A DNA stretch of 64,000 bases from an uncultured Drancourtella sp. (GCA_937880845.1 CALFLL010000072.1:62001-126000); one strand, 5' to 3'. Shown: positions 53,571 to 62,363, numbered from the stretch's first letter. Numbers and translations: made by a program. The notes: generated by a model not told the origin, from the sequence alone.

Positions 53571-54749
53571 ATGTCTGATTATAAAGATATAAAGTGGAAA
53601 GAAAATGGAAAGTTAAAATTGTTAATTATTGTAGGAACAAGACCGGAAATTATCCGCTTGGCTGCTGTAATTAATAAAACCCGTAAGTACTTTGATGTGA
53701 TTCTGGCACATACAGGACAGAATTATGATTATAACTTAAATGGTGTGTTTTTTAAGGACTTAAAGTTGGAAAATCCAGAAGTATATTTGAATGCTGTAGG
53801 AGCAGATCTTGGAGAAACATGTGGAAATATTATTGCACAGAGTTACAAATTGATGGCTGAGATTAAACCAGATGCAGTACTGGTTCTTGGAGATACTAAT
53901 AGCTGTTTGTCGGTAATTGGTGCTAAAAGATTGCATATTCCGATTTTTCACATGGAGGCAGGTAATCGTTGTAAAGATGAGTGTTTGCCTGAAGAAACAA
54001 ACAGACGTATTGTAGATATTATTTCTGATGTGAACATGGCATATTCTGAACACGCACGCAGATATTTAGCGGATTGTGGTTTGCCAAAAGAGCGTACTTA
54101 TGTAACTGGTTCGCCTATGGCAGAGGTATTGCATAATAATCTGGCAGAGATTGAAGCATCAGACATTCATAGCAGACTTGGCTTGGAAAAAGGAAAATAT
54201 ATTTTGCTGTCAGCACATCGAGAGGAAAACATTGATACAGAAAAGAATTTCTTATCTTTATTTAGTGCAATCAACAAGATGGCTGAGAAGTATGATATGC
54301 CAATTTTATATTCATGCCATCCAAGAAGCAAAAAGAGAATTGAATCCACTGGATTTAAACTTGATCCGAGAGTAATTCAGCATGAACCACTTGGGTTCCA
54401 CGATTATAACTGTCTGCAGATGAATGCGTTTGCAGTAGTGTCAGATTCTGGAACATTACCGGAAGAGAGCAGCTTTTTTACATCGGTTGGACATCCATTC
54501 CCGGCTGTATGTATTCGTACATCAACAGAACGTCCGGAAGCGTTAGATAAAGCATGTTTTATTCTTTCAGGAATCGACGAAAAAGGATTGTTACAGTCTG
54601 TTGATACTGCAGTTGAAATGAACAGGGCTGGAGACTATGGTATACCGGTTCCTGATTATATTGAAGAAAATGTTAGTTCAAAAGTTGTAAAGATTATTCA
54701 GAGCTATACAGGTGTTGTTAATAAAATGGTTTGGAGAAAAGAAGTGTAA
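53571..54749 (+). CDS. capG: UDP-N-acetylglucosamine 2-epimerase family (CapG/FnlC type)
   Basis: 392 residues, GT-B-like fold. IIVGTRPEIIRLAAVI at the N-terminus, HMEAGNRCKDECLPEE with the catalytic acids, LLSAHREENID, and SDSGTLPEESSFFTSVG. Converts UDP-N-acetyl-pneumosamine to UDP-L-FucNAc, the last step of the set. Non-hydrolysing 2-epimerase length. Its end is near the start region of the CapF gene. Confidence 0.92.
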   Translation: MSDYKDIKWKENGKLKLLIIVGTRPEIIRLAAVINKTRKYFDVILAHTGQNYDYNLNGVFFKDLKLENPEVYLNAVGADLGETCGNIIAQSYKLMAEIKPDAVLVLGDTNSCLSVIGAKRLHIPIFHMEAGNRCKDECLPEETNRRIVDIISDVNMAYSEHARRYLADCGLPKERTYVTGSPMAEVLHNNLAEIEASDIHSRLGLEKGKYILLSAHREENIDTEKNFLSLFSAINKMAEKYDMPILYSCHPRSKKRIESTGFKLDPRVIQHEPLGFHDYNCLQMNAFAVVSDSGTLPEESSFFTSVGHPFPAVCIRTSTERPEALDKACFILSGIDEKGLLQSVDTAVEMNRAGDYGIPVPDYIEENVSSKVVKIIQSYTGVVNKMVWRKEV

Positions 54750-54799
54750 ATGGAGCGTTACACAGATTCTATAACAAATGGAATAAGGATGTGAGTTGT

Positions 54800-55996
54800 A
54801 TGAATATTTTAGTAACAGGTGCGAAAGGCATGGTAGGCACTGCCTTAGTAAATAATTTAAAAAATATCCGGGATAACAAAAATAGGACAAGACCGAATAT
54901 CTCAGTAGAAGATATCTATGAGTATGATCTTGATTCAACGCCAGAAGAATTAGATCAGTATTGTCAGAAGGCTGAATTTGTATTTAATCTGGCGGGAGTA
55001 AATCGTCCTGAAAATCCGGAAGATTTTATGAAAGGGAATTTTGGATTTGCTTCTGATTTACTGAATACATTAAAGAAGTACAATAATAAAGCAACAATTA
55101 TGCTTTCTTCATCAATACAGGCTACACTTGCAGGACGTTTTGGAAACTCAGAGTATGGACGTTCAAAAAAAGCAGGCGAGGAATTGTTTTTTGATTATGC
55201 AAATGAAACAGGAGCTAAGGTTGCCGTATACCGTTTCCCTAATTTGATGGGACATTCCAGACCGAAATATAATTCTGCAGTATCAACTTTCTGTTGGGCG
55301 GTAGCAAATGATGAAGAATTTACTGTAAATGATAGTAGCACAGAATTGGAATTGCTGTATATTGATGATTTAGTAGAAGGTATGTTTGATCTGATAGAAG
55401 GCAAGGAGAAGCACTGCGAATTTGATGGTGTGGAAACGGTTATAAAAGCTGATGGAAAATATTGTTGCGTTCCAGTAACACATAAAGTTACATTGGGTGA
55501 AATCGTGGACTTATTGCAGCAATTTAAAGAACAGCCAACGACACTTATGATGCCAAAAATGCCAGAAGGTTCTTTCGCAAAGAAATTGTACAGCTTGTAT
55601 TTAACATATCTGCCAACAGAAAAATTCAAATATGCTTTAAAAATGAATGTGGACGATCGTGGAAGTTTTACAGAATTAGTGCATACTCAGGATTGTGGTC
55701 AGGTATCAATTAATATTAGCAGACCGGGAATTACAAAAGGGCAGCATTGGCATAACTCCAAATGGGAACTTTTCATTGTTGTGGCAGGTCATGGATTGAT
55801 TCAGGAACGCAATATTAATACAGGAGAAAAGGTGGAATTTGAAGTAAGCGGAGATAAAATTGAGGCTATACATATGATTCCAGGCTGGACACATAATATT
55901 ATCAACTTGAGTGAAACAGAAAATCTTGTGACTGTTATGACATGTAATGAAATCTTTAATCCAGAAAGACCGGACACATTTTTTGAAGAAGTATAG
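54800..55996 (+). CDS. capF: UDP-L-FucNAc-pathway reductase (CapF/FnlB type)
   Basis: 398 residues: N-terminal SDR domain (LVTGAKGMVGTALV; FNLAGVNRPENPEDF) and C-terminal cupin (RPGITKGQHWHNSKWELFIVV; IHMIPGWTHNIIN) with the metal-binding His residues. CapF is a bifunctional 3-epimerase/4-reductase, the middle step from UDP-GlcNAc to UDP-L-FucNAc. The frame is open back to 54,731, but ATG 54800 with AAGGA and MNILVTGA is the family start. Confidence 0.93.
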   Translation: MNILVTGAKGMVGTALVNNLKNIRDNKNRTRPNISVEDIYEYDLDSTPEELDQYCQKAEFVFNLAGVNRPENPEDFMKGNFGFASDLLNTLKKYNNKATIMLSSSIQATLAGRFGNSEYGRSKKAGEELFFDYANETGAKVAVYRFPNLMGHSRPKYNSAVSTFCWAVANDEEFTVNDSSTELELLYIDDLVEGMFDLIEGKEKHCEFDGVETVIKADGKYCCVPVTHKVTLGEIVDLLQQFKEQPTTLMMPKMPEGSFAKKLYSLYLTYLPTEKFKYALKMNVDDRGSFTELVHTQDCGQVSINISRPGITKGQHWHNSKWELFIVVAGHGLIQERNINTGEKVEFEVSGDKIEAIHMIPGWTHNIINLSETENLVTVMTCNEIFNPERPDTFFEEV

Positions 55997-56018
55997 TATT
56001 GGGGGAGGTAGAAGTAAA

Positions 56019-57257
56019 ATGAAAATAGCAGTAGCAGGAACAGGATATGTAGGACTTTCTATTGCCACATTATTATCTCAAAACCACGAGGTAATGGCAG
56101 TAGATATTATTCCGGAAAAGGTAGAGAAGATTAATAAAAGGATCAGCCCGATTCAGGATGAGTATATTGAAAAATACTTAAAGGAAAAAGAATTAAATCT
56201 GACAGCTACGTTAGATGCGGAGGCTGCATATAAGGATGCAGATTTCATAGTGATTGCTGCACCTACAAATTATGACAGCAAGAAAAATTTCTTTGATACT
56301 TCAGCAGTAGAAGCTGTGATTAAGCTGGTTATTGAATATAACCCAGATGCAATTATGGTAATTAAATCTACAATTCCGGTAGGGTATACCGCAAGTATTA
56401 GAGAAAAATTCCACTGTGATAATATTATCTTCAGTCCGGAATTTTTACGAGAGTCAAAAGCATTATATGATAATCTGTACCCATCCAGAATTATTGTGGG
56501 AACAGATGTTGAAAATGCTAGACTTGTAAAAGCTGCGAACACGTTTGCTGGATTGTTACAGGAGGGTGCGATTAAAGAAAATATTGATACTTTGATAATG
56601 GGATTTACAGAAGCAGAAGCGGTAAAACTATTTGCTAATACATACTTGGCTCTCAGAGTTTCATATTTTAATGAGCTTGATACTTATGCAGAAATGAAGG
56701 GACTGAACACACAGCAGATTATTAATGGGGTGTGCCTTGATCCTAGAATCGGTTCTCATTATAACAATCCGTCATTTGGTTATGGTGGATATTGCTTACC
56801 GAAAGACACAAAGCAGCTTCTGGCAAATTATGCAGATGTTCCACAGAATATGATGTCTGCAATCGTTGAGTCTAATAGAACAAGGAAAGATTTCATAGCA
56901 GATCGTGTGTTACAGAAAGCTGGATATTATGCTTATGGAGATGAGAATACATATGATGCTTCTATGGAAAAAGAGGTTGTAATTGGTGTATACCGTCTTA
57001 CTATGAAGTCAAATTCAGATAATTTCCGTCAGTCCTCTATACAGGGAGTTATGAAGAGAATCAAAGCTAAAGGGGCATCTGTGATTATTTATGAACCAAC
57101 ATTGGAAGATGGAAGTACTTTCTTTGGAAGCAAGGTTGTGAATGATCTGGACAAATTTAAAGAACAGAGCCAGGCAATTATCGCAAATAGATATGATAGT
57201 TGTTTGGATGATGTACAGGATAAAGTATATACAAGGGATATTTTTAAAAGAGATTAA
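56019..57257 (+). CDS. UDP-glucose 6-dehydrogenase-type nucleotide-sugar dehydrogenase
   Basis: 412 residues. NAD motif AVAGTGYVGLSIATLL, VIAAPTNYDSKKNFFDTS, FSPEFLRES, and the catalytic cysteine in GYGGYCLPKDTKQLL. Oxidises C6 of UDP-glucose or a related sugar to a uronate. GGGAGG 10 nt before ATG 56019. Adds an acidic sugar precursor to the locus. Confidence 0.93.
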   Translation: MKIAVAGTGYVGLSIATLLSQNHEVMAVDIIPEKVEKINKRISPIQDEYIEKYLKEKELNLTATLDAEAAYKDADFIVIAAPTNYDSKKNFFDTSAVEAVIKLVIEYNPDAIMVIKSTIPVGYTASIREKFHCDNIIFSPEFLRESKALYDNLYPSRIIVGTDVENARLVKAANTFAGLLQEGAIKENIDTLIMGFTEAEAVKLFANTYLALRVSYFNELDTYAEMKGLNTQQIINGVCLDPRIGSHYNNPSFGYGGYCLPKDTKQLLANYADVPQNMMSAIVESNRTRKDFIADRVLQKAGYYAYGDENTYDASMEKEVVIGVYRLTMKSNSDNFRQSSIQGVMKRIKAKGASVIIYEPTLEDGSTFFGSKVVNDLDKFKEQSQAIIANRYDSCLDDVQDKVYTRDIFKRD

Positions 57258-57318
57258 AAATGTAATAAGGGGAGAATATTAATAAAGATATTCTCAAATA
57301 AAGGAGAATACAGTTTTT

Positions 57319-59187
57319 ATGTGTGGAATAGTTGGTTTTACTGGAACACAGCAGGCAGCACCTATTTTATTAAATGGTCTGTCTAAATTAGAGTACCGAG
57401 GATACGATTCGGCTGGAATTGCTGTGCGAGATGGGGAGCGTCTGGCACAGGTAGTTAAAGCCAAGGGAAGATTAAGCAATCTGATTGAAAAAACAGATGA
57501 AGGAAAAGCACTGATAGGAACATGCGGAATCGGACATACACGTTGGGCAACACATGGCGAGCCAAGCCAGATTAATGCACATCCGCATGTATCTGGAAAT
57601 TGTACAAAATCAGGTTCTGGAGAAGTAGAATCAGAAGTAGTTGGCGTACACAATGGTATTATCGAAAATTATACAGAACTTAAAGAAAAATTATTAAAGC
57701 ATGGTTATACTTTTTACAGTCAGACTGATACAGAGGTAGTAATCAAATTAGTGGACTATTATTATAAGAAGTATAATCTCGGACCGATTGATGCGATTGC
57801 TAAAACAATGGTTCGTGTGCGTGGTTCTTATGCCCTGGAACTTATGTTCAAAGATTATCCGGGAGAAATTTGGGTAGCAAGAAAAGACAGTCCAATGATT
57901 ATTGGGGTGACAGACGGCGAAACCTATGTAGCTTCTGATGTTCCGGCAATTCTGAAATATACAAGAAATGTTTATTATATTGGTAATCTGGAATTTGCCC
58001 GATTGACGCCTGGAGAAGCTCATTTCTTTAATCTTGACGGAGATGAGATTGAAAAGCAGACAACAGAAATTAAGTGGGATGCTGAGGCTGCAGAAAAAGC
58101 GGGATTTGAACATTTTATGATGAAAGAGATCCATGAACAGCCGAAAGCAGTTCAGGATACTTTGGGTTCTGTCATAAAAAATAATTGTATTGATTTATCA
58201 TCAGTTGAGATTACAGAAGAAGAAATTCAGAAATTTGAACAGATATATATTGTTGCATGTGGTTCAGCCTGGCATGTTGGAATGGCAGCGCAGTATGTGA
58301 TCGAGGACTTAGTGGATGTTCCGGTTAGAGTGGAGCTGGCATCTGAATTTAGATACAGAAAAATGTCAATAAATAAAAATTCAGTGGTTATTGTCATCAG
58401 CCAGTCAGGGGAAACAGCAGATACTTTAGCAGCTTTGCGTTTGGCAAAGGAAAAAGGTATAACGACTCTGGCAATCGTAAATGTTGTTGGCAGCAGTATT
58501 GCTCGTGAGGCAGATAAAGTATTCTATACTCTTGCTGGCCCGGAAATATCAGTGGCAACGACAAAGGCTTACAGCGCACAACTTGTGGCAATGTATTGTC
58601 TTGCTGTTCAATTTGCCAGAGTTAGAAATACTATTACAGAAGAACAGTATGGCAATTACATTACTGAGTTATTGACAATTCCGGATAAGATTCAGAAAAT
58701 CTTGCAGGATAAAGAAAGACTTCAATGGTTTGCTGCGAAATATGCGAATGCTCATGATGTGTTCTTTGTGGGCAGAGGAATTGATTATGCGATTTCCCTG
58801 GAGGGTAGTTTAAAGCTGAAAGAAATTTCTTATATTCATTCTGAAGCATATGCAGCCGGGGAATTAAAGCATGGTACGATCAGTCTGATCGAGCCAGGAA
58901 CATTAGTAATTGGTGTATTGACACAGAGTGATCTTTACGAGAAAACCATCAGTAATATGCTTGAGTGTAAAAGTCGTGGTGCGTATTTGATGGGATTGAC
59001 AACATATGGAAAATATGAGATTGAAGATCAGGTAAATTTTGCAGTTTATGTTCCGAAGATAGATGAACACTTCGTGGGAAGTCTGGCAGTTGTTCCATTG
59101 CAGTTAATGGGATATTATGTCAGCGTGGCTAAAGGGTTAGATGTAGACAAGCCTAGAAATCTGGCAAAAAGCGTTACTGTAGAATAG
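57319..59187 (+). CDS. glmS: Glutamine-fructose-6-phosphate aminotransferase (isomerising)
   Basis: 622 residues, slightly longer than the usual 600-610. Makes glucosamine-6-phosphate for UDP-GlcNAc. Cys2 (MCGIVGF) is the glutaminase nucleophile; LEYRGYDSAG, THGEPSQINAHPH; two SIS isomerase domains (VACGSAWHVGMAAQ; ISQSGETADTLAALRLAK; FFVGRGIDYAISLEGSLKLKE). AAAGGAG upstream. The upstream gap is 61 bases, so there is no glmS ribozyme. Its position at the end of the locus suggests precursor supply for the three HexNAc-derived sugars; a second housekeeping copy may exist elsewhere. Confidence 0.96.
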   Translation: MCGIVGFTGTQQAAPILLNGLSKLEYRGYDSAGIAVRDGERLAQVVKAKGRLSNLIEKTDEGKALIGTCGIGHTRWATHGEPSQINAHPHVSGNCTKSGSGEVESEVVGVHNGIIENYTELKEKLLKHGYTFYSQTDTEVVIKLVDYYYKKYNLGPIDAIAKTMVRVRGSYALELMFKDYPGEIWVARKDSPMIIGVTDGETYVASDVPAILKYTRNVYYIGNLEFARLTPGEAHFFNLDGDEIEKQTTEIKWDAEAAEKAGFEHFMMKEIHEQPKAVQDTLGSVIKNNCIDLSSVEITEEEIQKFEQIYIVACGSAWHVGMAAQYVIEDLVDVPVRVELASEFRYRKMSINKNSVVIVISQSGETADTLAALRLAKEKGITTLAIVNVVGSSIAREADKVFYTLAGPEISVATTKAYSAQLVAMYCLAVQFARVRNTITEEQYGNYITELLTIPDKIQKILQDKERLQWFAAKYANAHDVFFVGRGIDYAISLEGSLKLKEISYIHSEAYAAGELKHGTISLIEPGTLVIGVLTQSDLYEKTISNMLECKSRGAYLMGLTTYGKYEIEDQVNFAVYVPKIDEHFVGSLAVVPLQLMGYYVSVAKGLDVDKPRNLAKSVTVE

Positions 59188-59194
59188 GAAATGA

Positions 59195-59223
59195 ATACTC
59201 TGGTACTGGTGGGGCCAGAGTAT
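59195..59223 (+). other. Hairpin after glmS, without T run
   Basis: ATACTCTGG (59195-59203) pairs perfectly with CCAGAGTAT (59215-59223). No U-tract follows, so it is not a standard terminator; it may stabilise the mRNA end. Confidence 0.5.
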
Positions 59224-59264
59224 CAGTATAACATGATTGGATTGACACGAAAAAAGGAGAAAAT

Positions 59265-59588
59265 ATGAAAGTATGGCTTAAAGCAGGTGTGATTATATTT
59301 TATGTTCTGGGATATTGTTTTTTGAGAAAACGTATGCGGAGGGATATAGTCAAATTATTTAAAGCATATATGCTATTAATAATTTTTTTGCTTTCGTTTT
59401 TGCCAGAACCATTTATATTGAAGTATTTAGGAGTAACATTTCGAGCAGATACATTGGTGCTATGGATGGCAGGCATAGAGGCGGTGGATGCATGGGATGA
59501 ATATAAAAGAGAGAAGAATAGAAATAAAAGCAATCATGGCAGTGGTGTAAAGAAAAATGGGAAGAGCAAAAAAGAAACCAGAGTATGA
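59265..59588 (+). CDS. Small membrane protein of unknown function
   Basis: 107 residues: an N-terminal helix (LKAGVIIFYVLGYCFL), a second (AYMLLIIFLLSFLPE), a short third region, then a basic hydrophilic tail (EYKREKNRNKSNHGSG). AAAGGAG ribosome site. Not recognised. Overlaps the next gene by 32 bases. Confidence 0.65.
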   Translation: MKVWLKAGVIIFYVLGYCFLRKRMRRDIVKLFKAYMLLIIFLLSFLPEPFILKYLGVTFRADTLVLWMAGIEAVDAWDEYKREKNRNKSNHGSGVKKNGKSKKETRV

Positions 59589-60288
59589 TCAGAACAGAAT
59601 AATGGAGCAGTTCCAGAATTGTATTGTAGAGGCATATACTTCGGGAGTGGCTGATGGATCAGGTATTTCGTTAAGGCAAGTATCAGAAGAGTTTGGCATT
59701 ACATTGATGAAAACACGAAAAATATTGATTACTGCAGGTGTATATCATACTGAGAACAGTGAGCAGATTAACTCAATGCGAGAGCAGGGAATGAGTATTT
59801 CGGAAATAATGAAGGCAACTGGTTTGAGTAAATCATCTGTACATTCCTATCTGCCATATACCAAAATGATCTATAATGTAGATGAAATTAGTCTTTACGC
59901 AGAGCGTTGTAGAATGTACAGAAAAAGAAAGCAAGCTGTTGAGCAATTACAGATATGTAAGGGAGTTTCCTTGGAATATGTGGAGAAGTATCTGTGGAAT
60001 ACGATTGAAATTTTTTCCGGGTATTTCTTTACAACGGTAAAAGGATTACGATTTCGGTATGCCGTAAATGGAAATGAAATACAAATTAATCGAAAGAAAA
60101 AATCTATAACGAGAAGTAGTGTGAAAGTTGCTCTTAAAGTGACATTAGAGAAGAACGGAAATATATGCGGACCGAAAAAATTAGGAGTATTCGGTGCCAG
60201 TTATTTGTATTCAATGTTCTTGAGATTTGGATTGATTGATGCAGAGAGGAAAGGGAATGGATATTTACCAGATATGGACAACATATAA
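59557..60288 (+). CDS. Helix-turn-helix DNA-binding protein of unknown role
   Basis: 243 residues. Two HTH-like segments: residues about 38-60 (SLRQVSEEFGITLMKTRKILI) and 78-97 (MSISEIMKATGLSKSSVHSYL), the latter a resolvase/transposase-type HTH. The C-terminal half is basic and unrecognised (GNEIQINRKKKSITRSSV; GVFGASYLYSMFLRFGLID). Accessory-element character; it lies within a cluster of overlapping small genes. The ribosome site is weak, so translation may be coupled to the gene upstream. Confidence 0.7.
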   Translation: MGRAKKKPEYDQNRIMEQFQNCIVEAYTSGVADGSGISLRQVSEEFGITLMKTRKILITAGVYHTENSEQINSMREQGMSISEIMKATGLSKSSVHSYLPYTKMIYNVDEISLYAERCRMYRKRKQAVEQLQICKGVSLEYVEKYLWNTIEIFSGYFFTTVKGLRFRYAVNGNEIQINRKKKSITRSSVKVALKVTLEKNGNICGPKKLGVFGASYLYSMFLRFGLIDAERKGNGYLPDMDNI

Positions 60289-60790
60289 TAAGCAATGGTC
60301 AAAATATGAAATATTAGCTTCTATGGGAATATTGATACTGGTATGTATAGTGATGGCAGTGTGTGTACACAGAAAGAAGCTGAGTATAATTCAAGCAGTG
60401 GCAGTATTGGCGTTGGTGGTGTTCCTGGGAATTGTATTTGGATCAACTGTATTTACTAGGACAGGAACTATTCGTCAGTATGAATTAGTGCCATTCTGGT
60501 CATGGAGAGATATTATCCGCTACCATGATTGGACGTTATTAAAAGAGAATTTGCTGAACTGCATATTGTTATTACCGGTAGGAGTTTTGCTTCCAGTAAT
60601 CACAAAGCATAAGATAAAGTGGTATCAGGCTCTGCTGGCAGGAATATTGATATCAGCAATAATAGAGTTTAGCCAGTTGATTTTTATGCGTGGTTTATTT
60701 GAATGGGACGATATGATTCACAACGGACTGGGCTGTATGATTGGCTGCATGGTTACGAATTATATAAAGAATGTATGGAGAAAAAAATAA
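60257..60790 (+). CDS. VanZ-like membrane protein
   Basis: 177 residues, four to five membrane helices. The VanZ family signature is visible: QYELVPFWSWRDII, then NLLNCILLLPVGVLLP, IIEFSQLIFMRGLFEWDDMIHNGLGCMIG. VanZ of the vancomycin cluster gives low-level teicoplanin resistance, but most homologues, like this one, have no van genes nearby and an unknown role. ATG 60257 has GAGAGGA 6-7 nt upstream; overlaps the HTH gene by 32 bases. Converges on the XRE gene. Confidence 0.88.
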   Translation: MDIYQIWTTYNKQWSKYEILASMGILILVCIVMAVCVHRKKLSIIQAVAVLALVVFLGIVFGSTVFTRTGTIRQYELVPFWSWRDIIRYHDWTLLKENLLNCILLLPVGVLLPVITKHKIKWYQALLAGILISAIIEFSQLIFMRGLFEWDDMIHNGLGCMIGCMVTNYIKNVWRKK

Positions 60791-60791
60791 G

Positions 60792-60821
60792 TAAGTCCCG
60801 GTTGCTATTTGCCGGGACTTA
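60792..60821 (-). terminator. Intrinsic terminator embedded in the end of the XRE gene
   Basis: 10-bp perfect stem (60812-60821 with 60792-60801 on the minus strand), 10-nt loop, then T7 on the minus strand. The TAG stop of the minus-strand gene (60805-60807) lies in the loop and the 5' arm encodes its last residues. Confidence 0.8.
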
Positions 60822-61812
60822 TGATGCATGGTGCGAGATCTGTTTCATCTTTGGTAATTTTATCGTTGCATGGCATAGAAGAGTATTGCAACAGTAGAGA
60901 TAGTTCTTGTGCGTATTTTTCATTTGGAACAGGTGGTTGAATCATATTAATGGGAATATTATAGAACGTTTCCGGCGTTGTTAAAGCTCGCTCAATATTA
61001 CTTTTGAATTTTAGGTCTAAACCGGAATGATTCATAAAAGCATTTAACTGTTTCTTAGAAATTGTAATTTCATCACGATATAATCGAAGCAATCCACTGA
61101 CATAACGTTGCTGTTCTTCATTGAGTTCCGTAGAGCTAAGAAAAACCTTATGTACAGTAGGAAAACGCTTACTTCCAGAAGCCGAAGTGATGCCACAACC
61201 TATGGCTCCGATAAATGAATGGATGTTAAGCTGAAGATGAATAAAGGCAAGTGTCCATATATCTCCGTACTCGTAAGAAATTAAATTGCAATATAGGCAT
61301 CCGACTCGTGAGATTACCATATCTCCGGTGTATGATTTAGTGCGTGGTTTGTTTGTGTCTGGCTCAGGCTCGCCAGTATAGAGTTCCAGTGATGCTTCAC
61401 ATGGAGATGGAGCATTACGGTTTTTGAAATCAAGTTCACCATGAACAAGTTCGCCATTATTTTTTTCGTCTGTACTTAAAAAATAGATAAAGTATTTTTT
61501 GAAATAGCCTCTATATGAAGGATCAGAAGTATCATAAATCATCAGGTTAGAGGAAGGATCTGGTAGCCTTTGTGAAAGCTCAATATTCTTCATGAGAGAG
61601 GAAAGGCTAATATCCAGTCCGTCACATATATTGATTAAGGTGGAAAGACGTGCGGAGGAGGGTTTGGCAAAAATATTTGAAATAGTACCCTGAGATACCG
61701 CAACATCTTTTTCTTTACATAAAGATTCTAGCTTTTTCTGAGTAATGTTATTCTGTTCCATGTATGAACGGATATAAGAAACAATTTTCTTTACATATTC
61801 TTGATTATTCAT
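60805..61812 (-). CDS. XRE-type HTH regulator with a large C-terminal domain
   Basis: 335 residues. HTH at about 12-62 (NNITQKKLESLCKEKDVAVSQGTISNIFAKPSSARLSTL, cited by sense). The remaining 260 residues form a domain I do not recognise, with a CLYCNL pair of cysteines and acidic patches. ATG 61812 follows GAGGG at the right distance; TTG 61818 is also in frame. A consensus promoter and GTTACAC motifs are upstream, and it probably represses itself and the rightward transcript. Confidence 0.82.
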   Translation of the reverse strand: MNNQEYVKKIVSYIRSYMEQNNITQKKLESLCKEKDVAVSQGTISNIFAKPSSARLSTLINICDGLDISLSSLMKNIELSQRLPDPSSNLMIYDTSDPSYRGYFKKYFIYFLSTDEKNNGELVHGELDFKNRNAPSPCEASLELYTGEPEPDTNKPRTKSYTGDMVISRVGCLYCNLISYEYGDIWTLAFIHLQLNIHSFIGAIGCGITSASGSKRFPTVHKVFLSSTELNEEQQRYVSGLLRLYRDEITISKKQLNAFMNHSGLDLKFKSNIERALTTPETFYNIPINMIQPPVPNEKYAQELSLLLQYSSMPCNDKITKDETDLAPCIISPGK

Positions 61813-61853
61813 CGACAATCCCTCACTTTATTATGTAATTCTGTTTCAGTTCT

Positions 61854-61882
61854 ATTATAGAATTAATGCGTTACACTGTCAA
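61854..61882 (-). promoter_or_regulatory. Consensus promoter of the XRE gene
   Basis: Minus strand: TTGACA (61882-61877), 17-nt spacer, TATAAT (61859-61854). Both boxes are perfect. GTGTAAC lies in the spacer. Confidence 0.88.
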
Positions 61883-62010
61883 TCATTAAAATAATAGAAT
61901 TATTAAAATATTAATAAAATGGTGTAACCAAATATCAAAAAATAAGTAAATGTGACGGAAATAAAGAAAGATTTTACAAAAACTTTAAGCAATATTGACA
62001 TTTGTTACAC
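61870..62010. promoter_or_regulatory. Three GTTACAC/GTGTAAC motifs, candidate operators
   Basis: GTTACAC at 61870-61876 (inside the leftward promoter spacer) and 62004-62010 (inside the rightward promoter spacer), and inverted at 61922-61928. A separate palindrome, AATAAT-AGA-ATTATT, is at 61890-61904. Likely binding sites for the divergently encoded XRE regulator. Confidence 0.55.
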
Positions 62011-62023
62011 ATGGGAGTATAAT
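61995..62023 (+). promoter_or_regulatory. Consensus rightward promoter
   Basis: TTGACA (61995-62000), 17-nt spacer, TATAAT (62018-62023), both perfect. The transcript would start near 62,030 and run across the minus-strand candidate RNA toward the 69-codon gene at 62,364. Confidence 0.85.
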
Positions 62024-62024
62024 G

Positions 62025-62057
62025 AAAAAAGAGACTTCCCCTTTAGGGAAAGTCTCT
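62025..62057 (-). terminator. Intrinsic terminator of the minus-strand candidate RNA
   Basis: On the minus strand AGAGACTTTCCC, loop TAAA, GGGGAAGTCTCT, then T5-6. One mismatch in a 12-bp stem. Confidence 0.75.
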
Positions 62058-62202
62058 GCAATAACTGGAAAATCAATAAAGTTGTTTTATTAACCAACTA
62101 TTCTGATTTATGAGATTGTACCAGAATCTCATCCTGACATGAGCCATTATCTATGACTATACCACATTAAAGTGATAATATATAGGCAATGTGAACATGA
62201 CA
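62027..62202 (-). ncRNA. Candidate small RNA or micro-peptide transcript, about 175 nt
   Basis: A minus-strand unit with a consensus promoter (62209-62237) and a strong terminator (62025-62057) and no ORF of normal size. An internal hairpin GAGATT...AATCTC (62113-62130 region) is present. A 24-codon ATG frame (62147 down to 62073, stop TGA, without a clear ribosome site) could encode a short basic/aromatic peptide. It is wholly antisense to the rightward transcript from 61,995, an arrangement seen in antisense-RNA control and type I toxin-antitoxin loci. I do not recognise a known RNA family. Confidence 0.5.
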
Positions 62203-62208
62203 TTATTC

Positions 62209-62237
62209 ATTTTACTTCAGAAAACATTGGATGTCAA
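62209..62237 (-). promoter_or_regulatory. Promoter of the minus-strand candidate RNA
   Basis: Minus strand: TTGACA (62237-62232), 17-nt spacer, TAAAAT (62214-62209). A start near 62,202 is predicted. Confidence 0.75.
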
Positions 62238-62363
62238 GCACTTTATTGAAAAAATCATAAGGAGGTGTAGGACAAAAATCCAATGAAAGCGTTAAAAAAT
62301 CAGCAATACTATAACAGAAACATGGAGAAAGTACACTGTCAGTGTAAGTAGAGGTATACAGCT

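Noticed and set aside
57258..57318. glmS ribozyme upstream of glmS
   Set aside because: Only 61 bases are available and they hold just a short GAGAATAT/ATATTCTC hairpin; the ribozyme is more than twice that size.
60236..60790. vanZ as a sign of a glycopeptide-resistance cluster
   Set aside because: No vanA/B-type ligase, vanH, vanX or vanRS genes lie in the window; VanZ-like genes are common without them.
62283..62351. 22-codon ORF after a strong AAGGAGGTG (62259-62267)
   Set aside because: The ribosome site is about 15 nt from the ATG, too far for efficient use, and no conserved feature is seen in the peptide.
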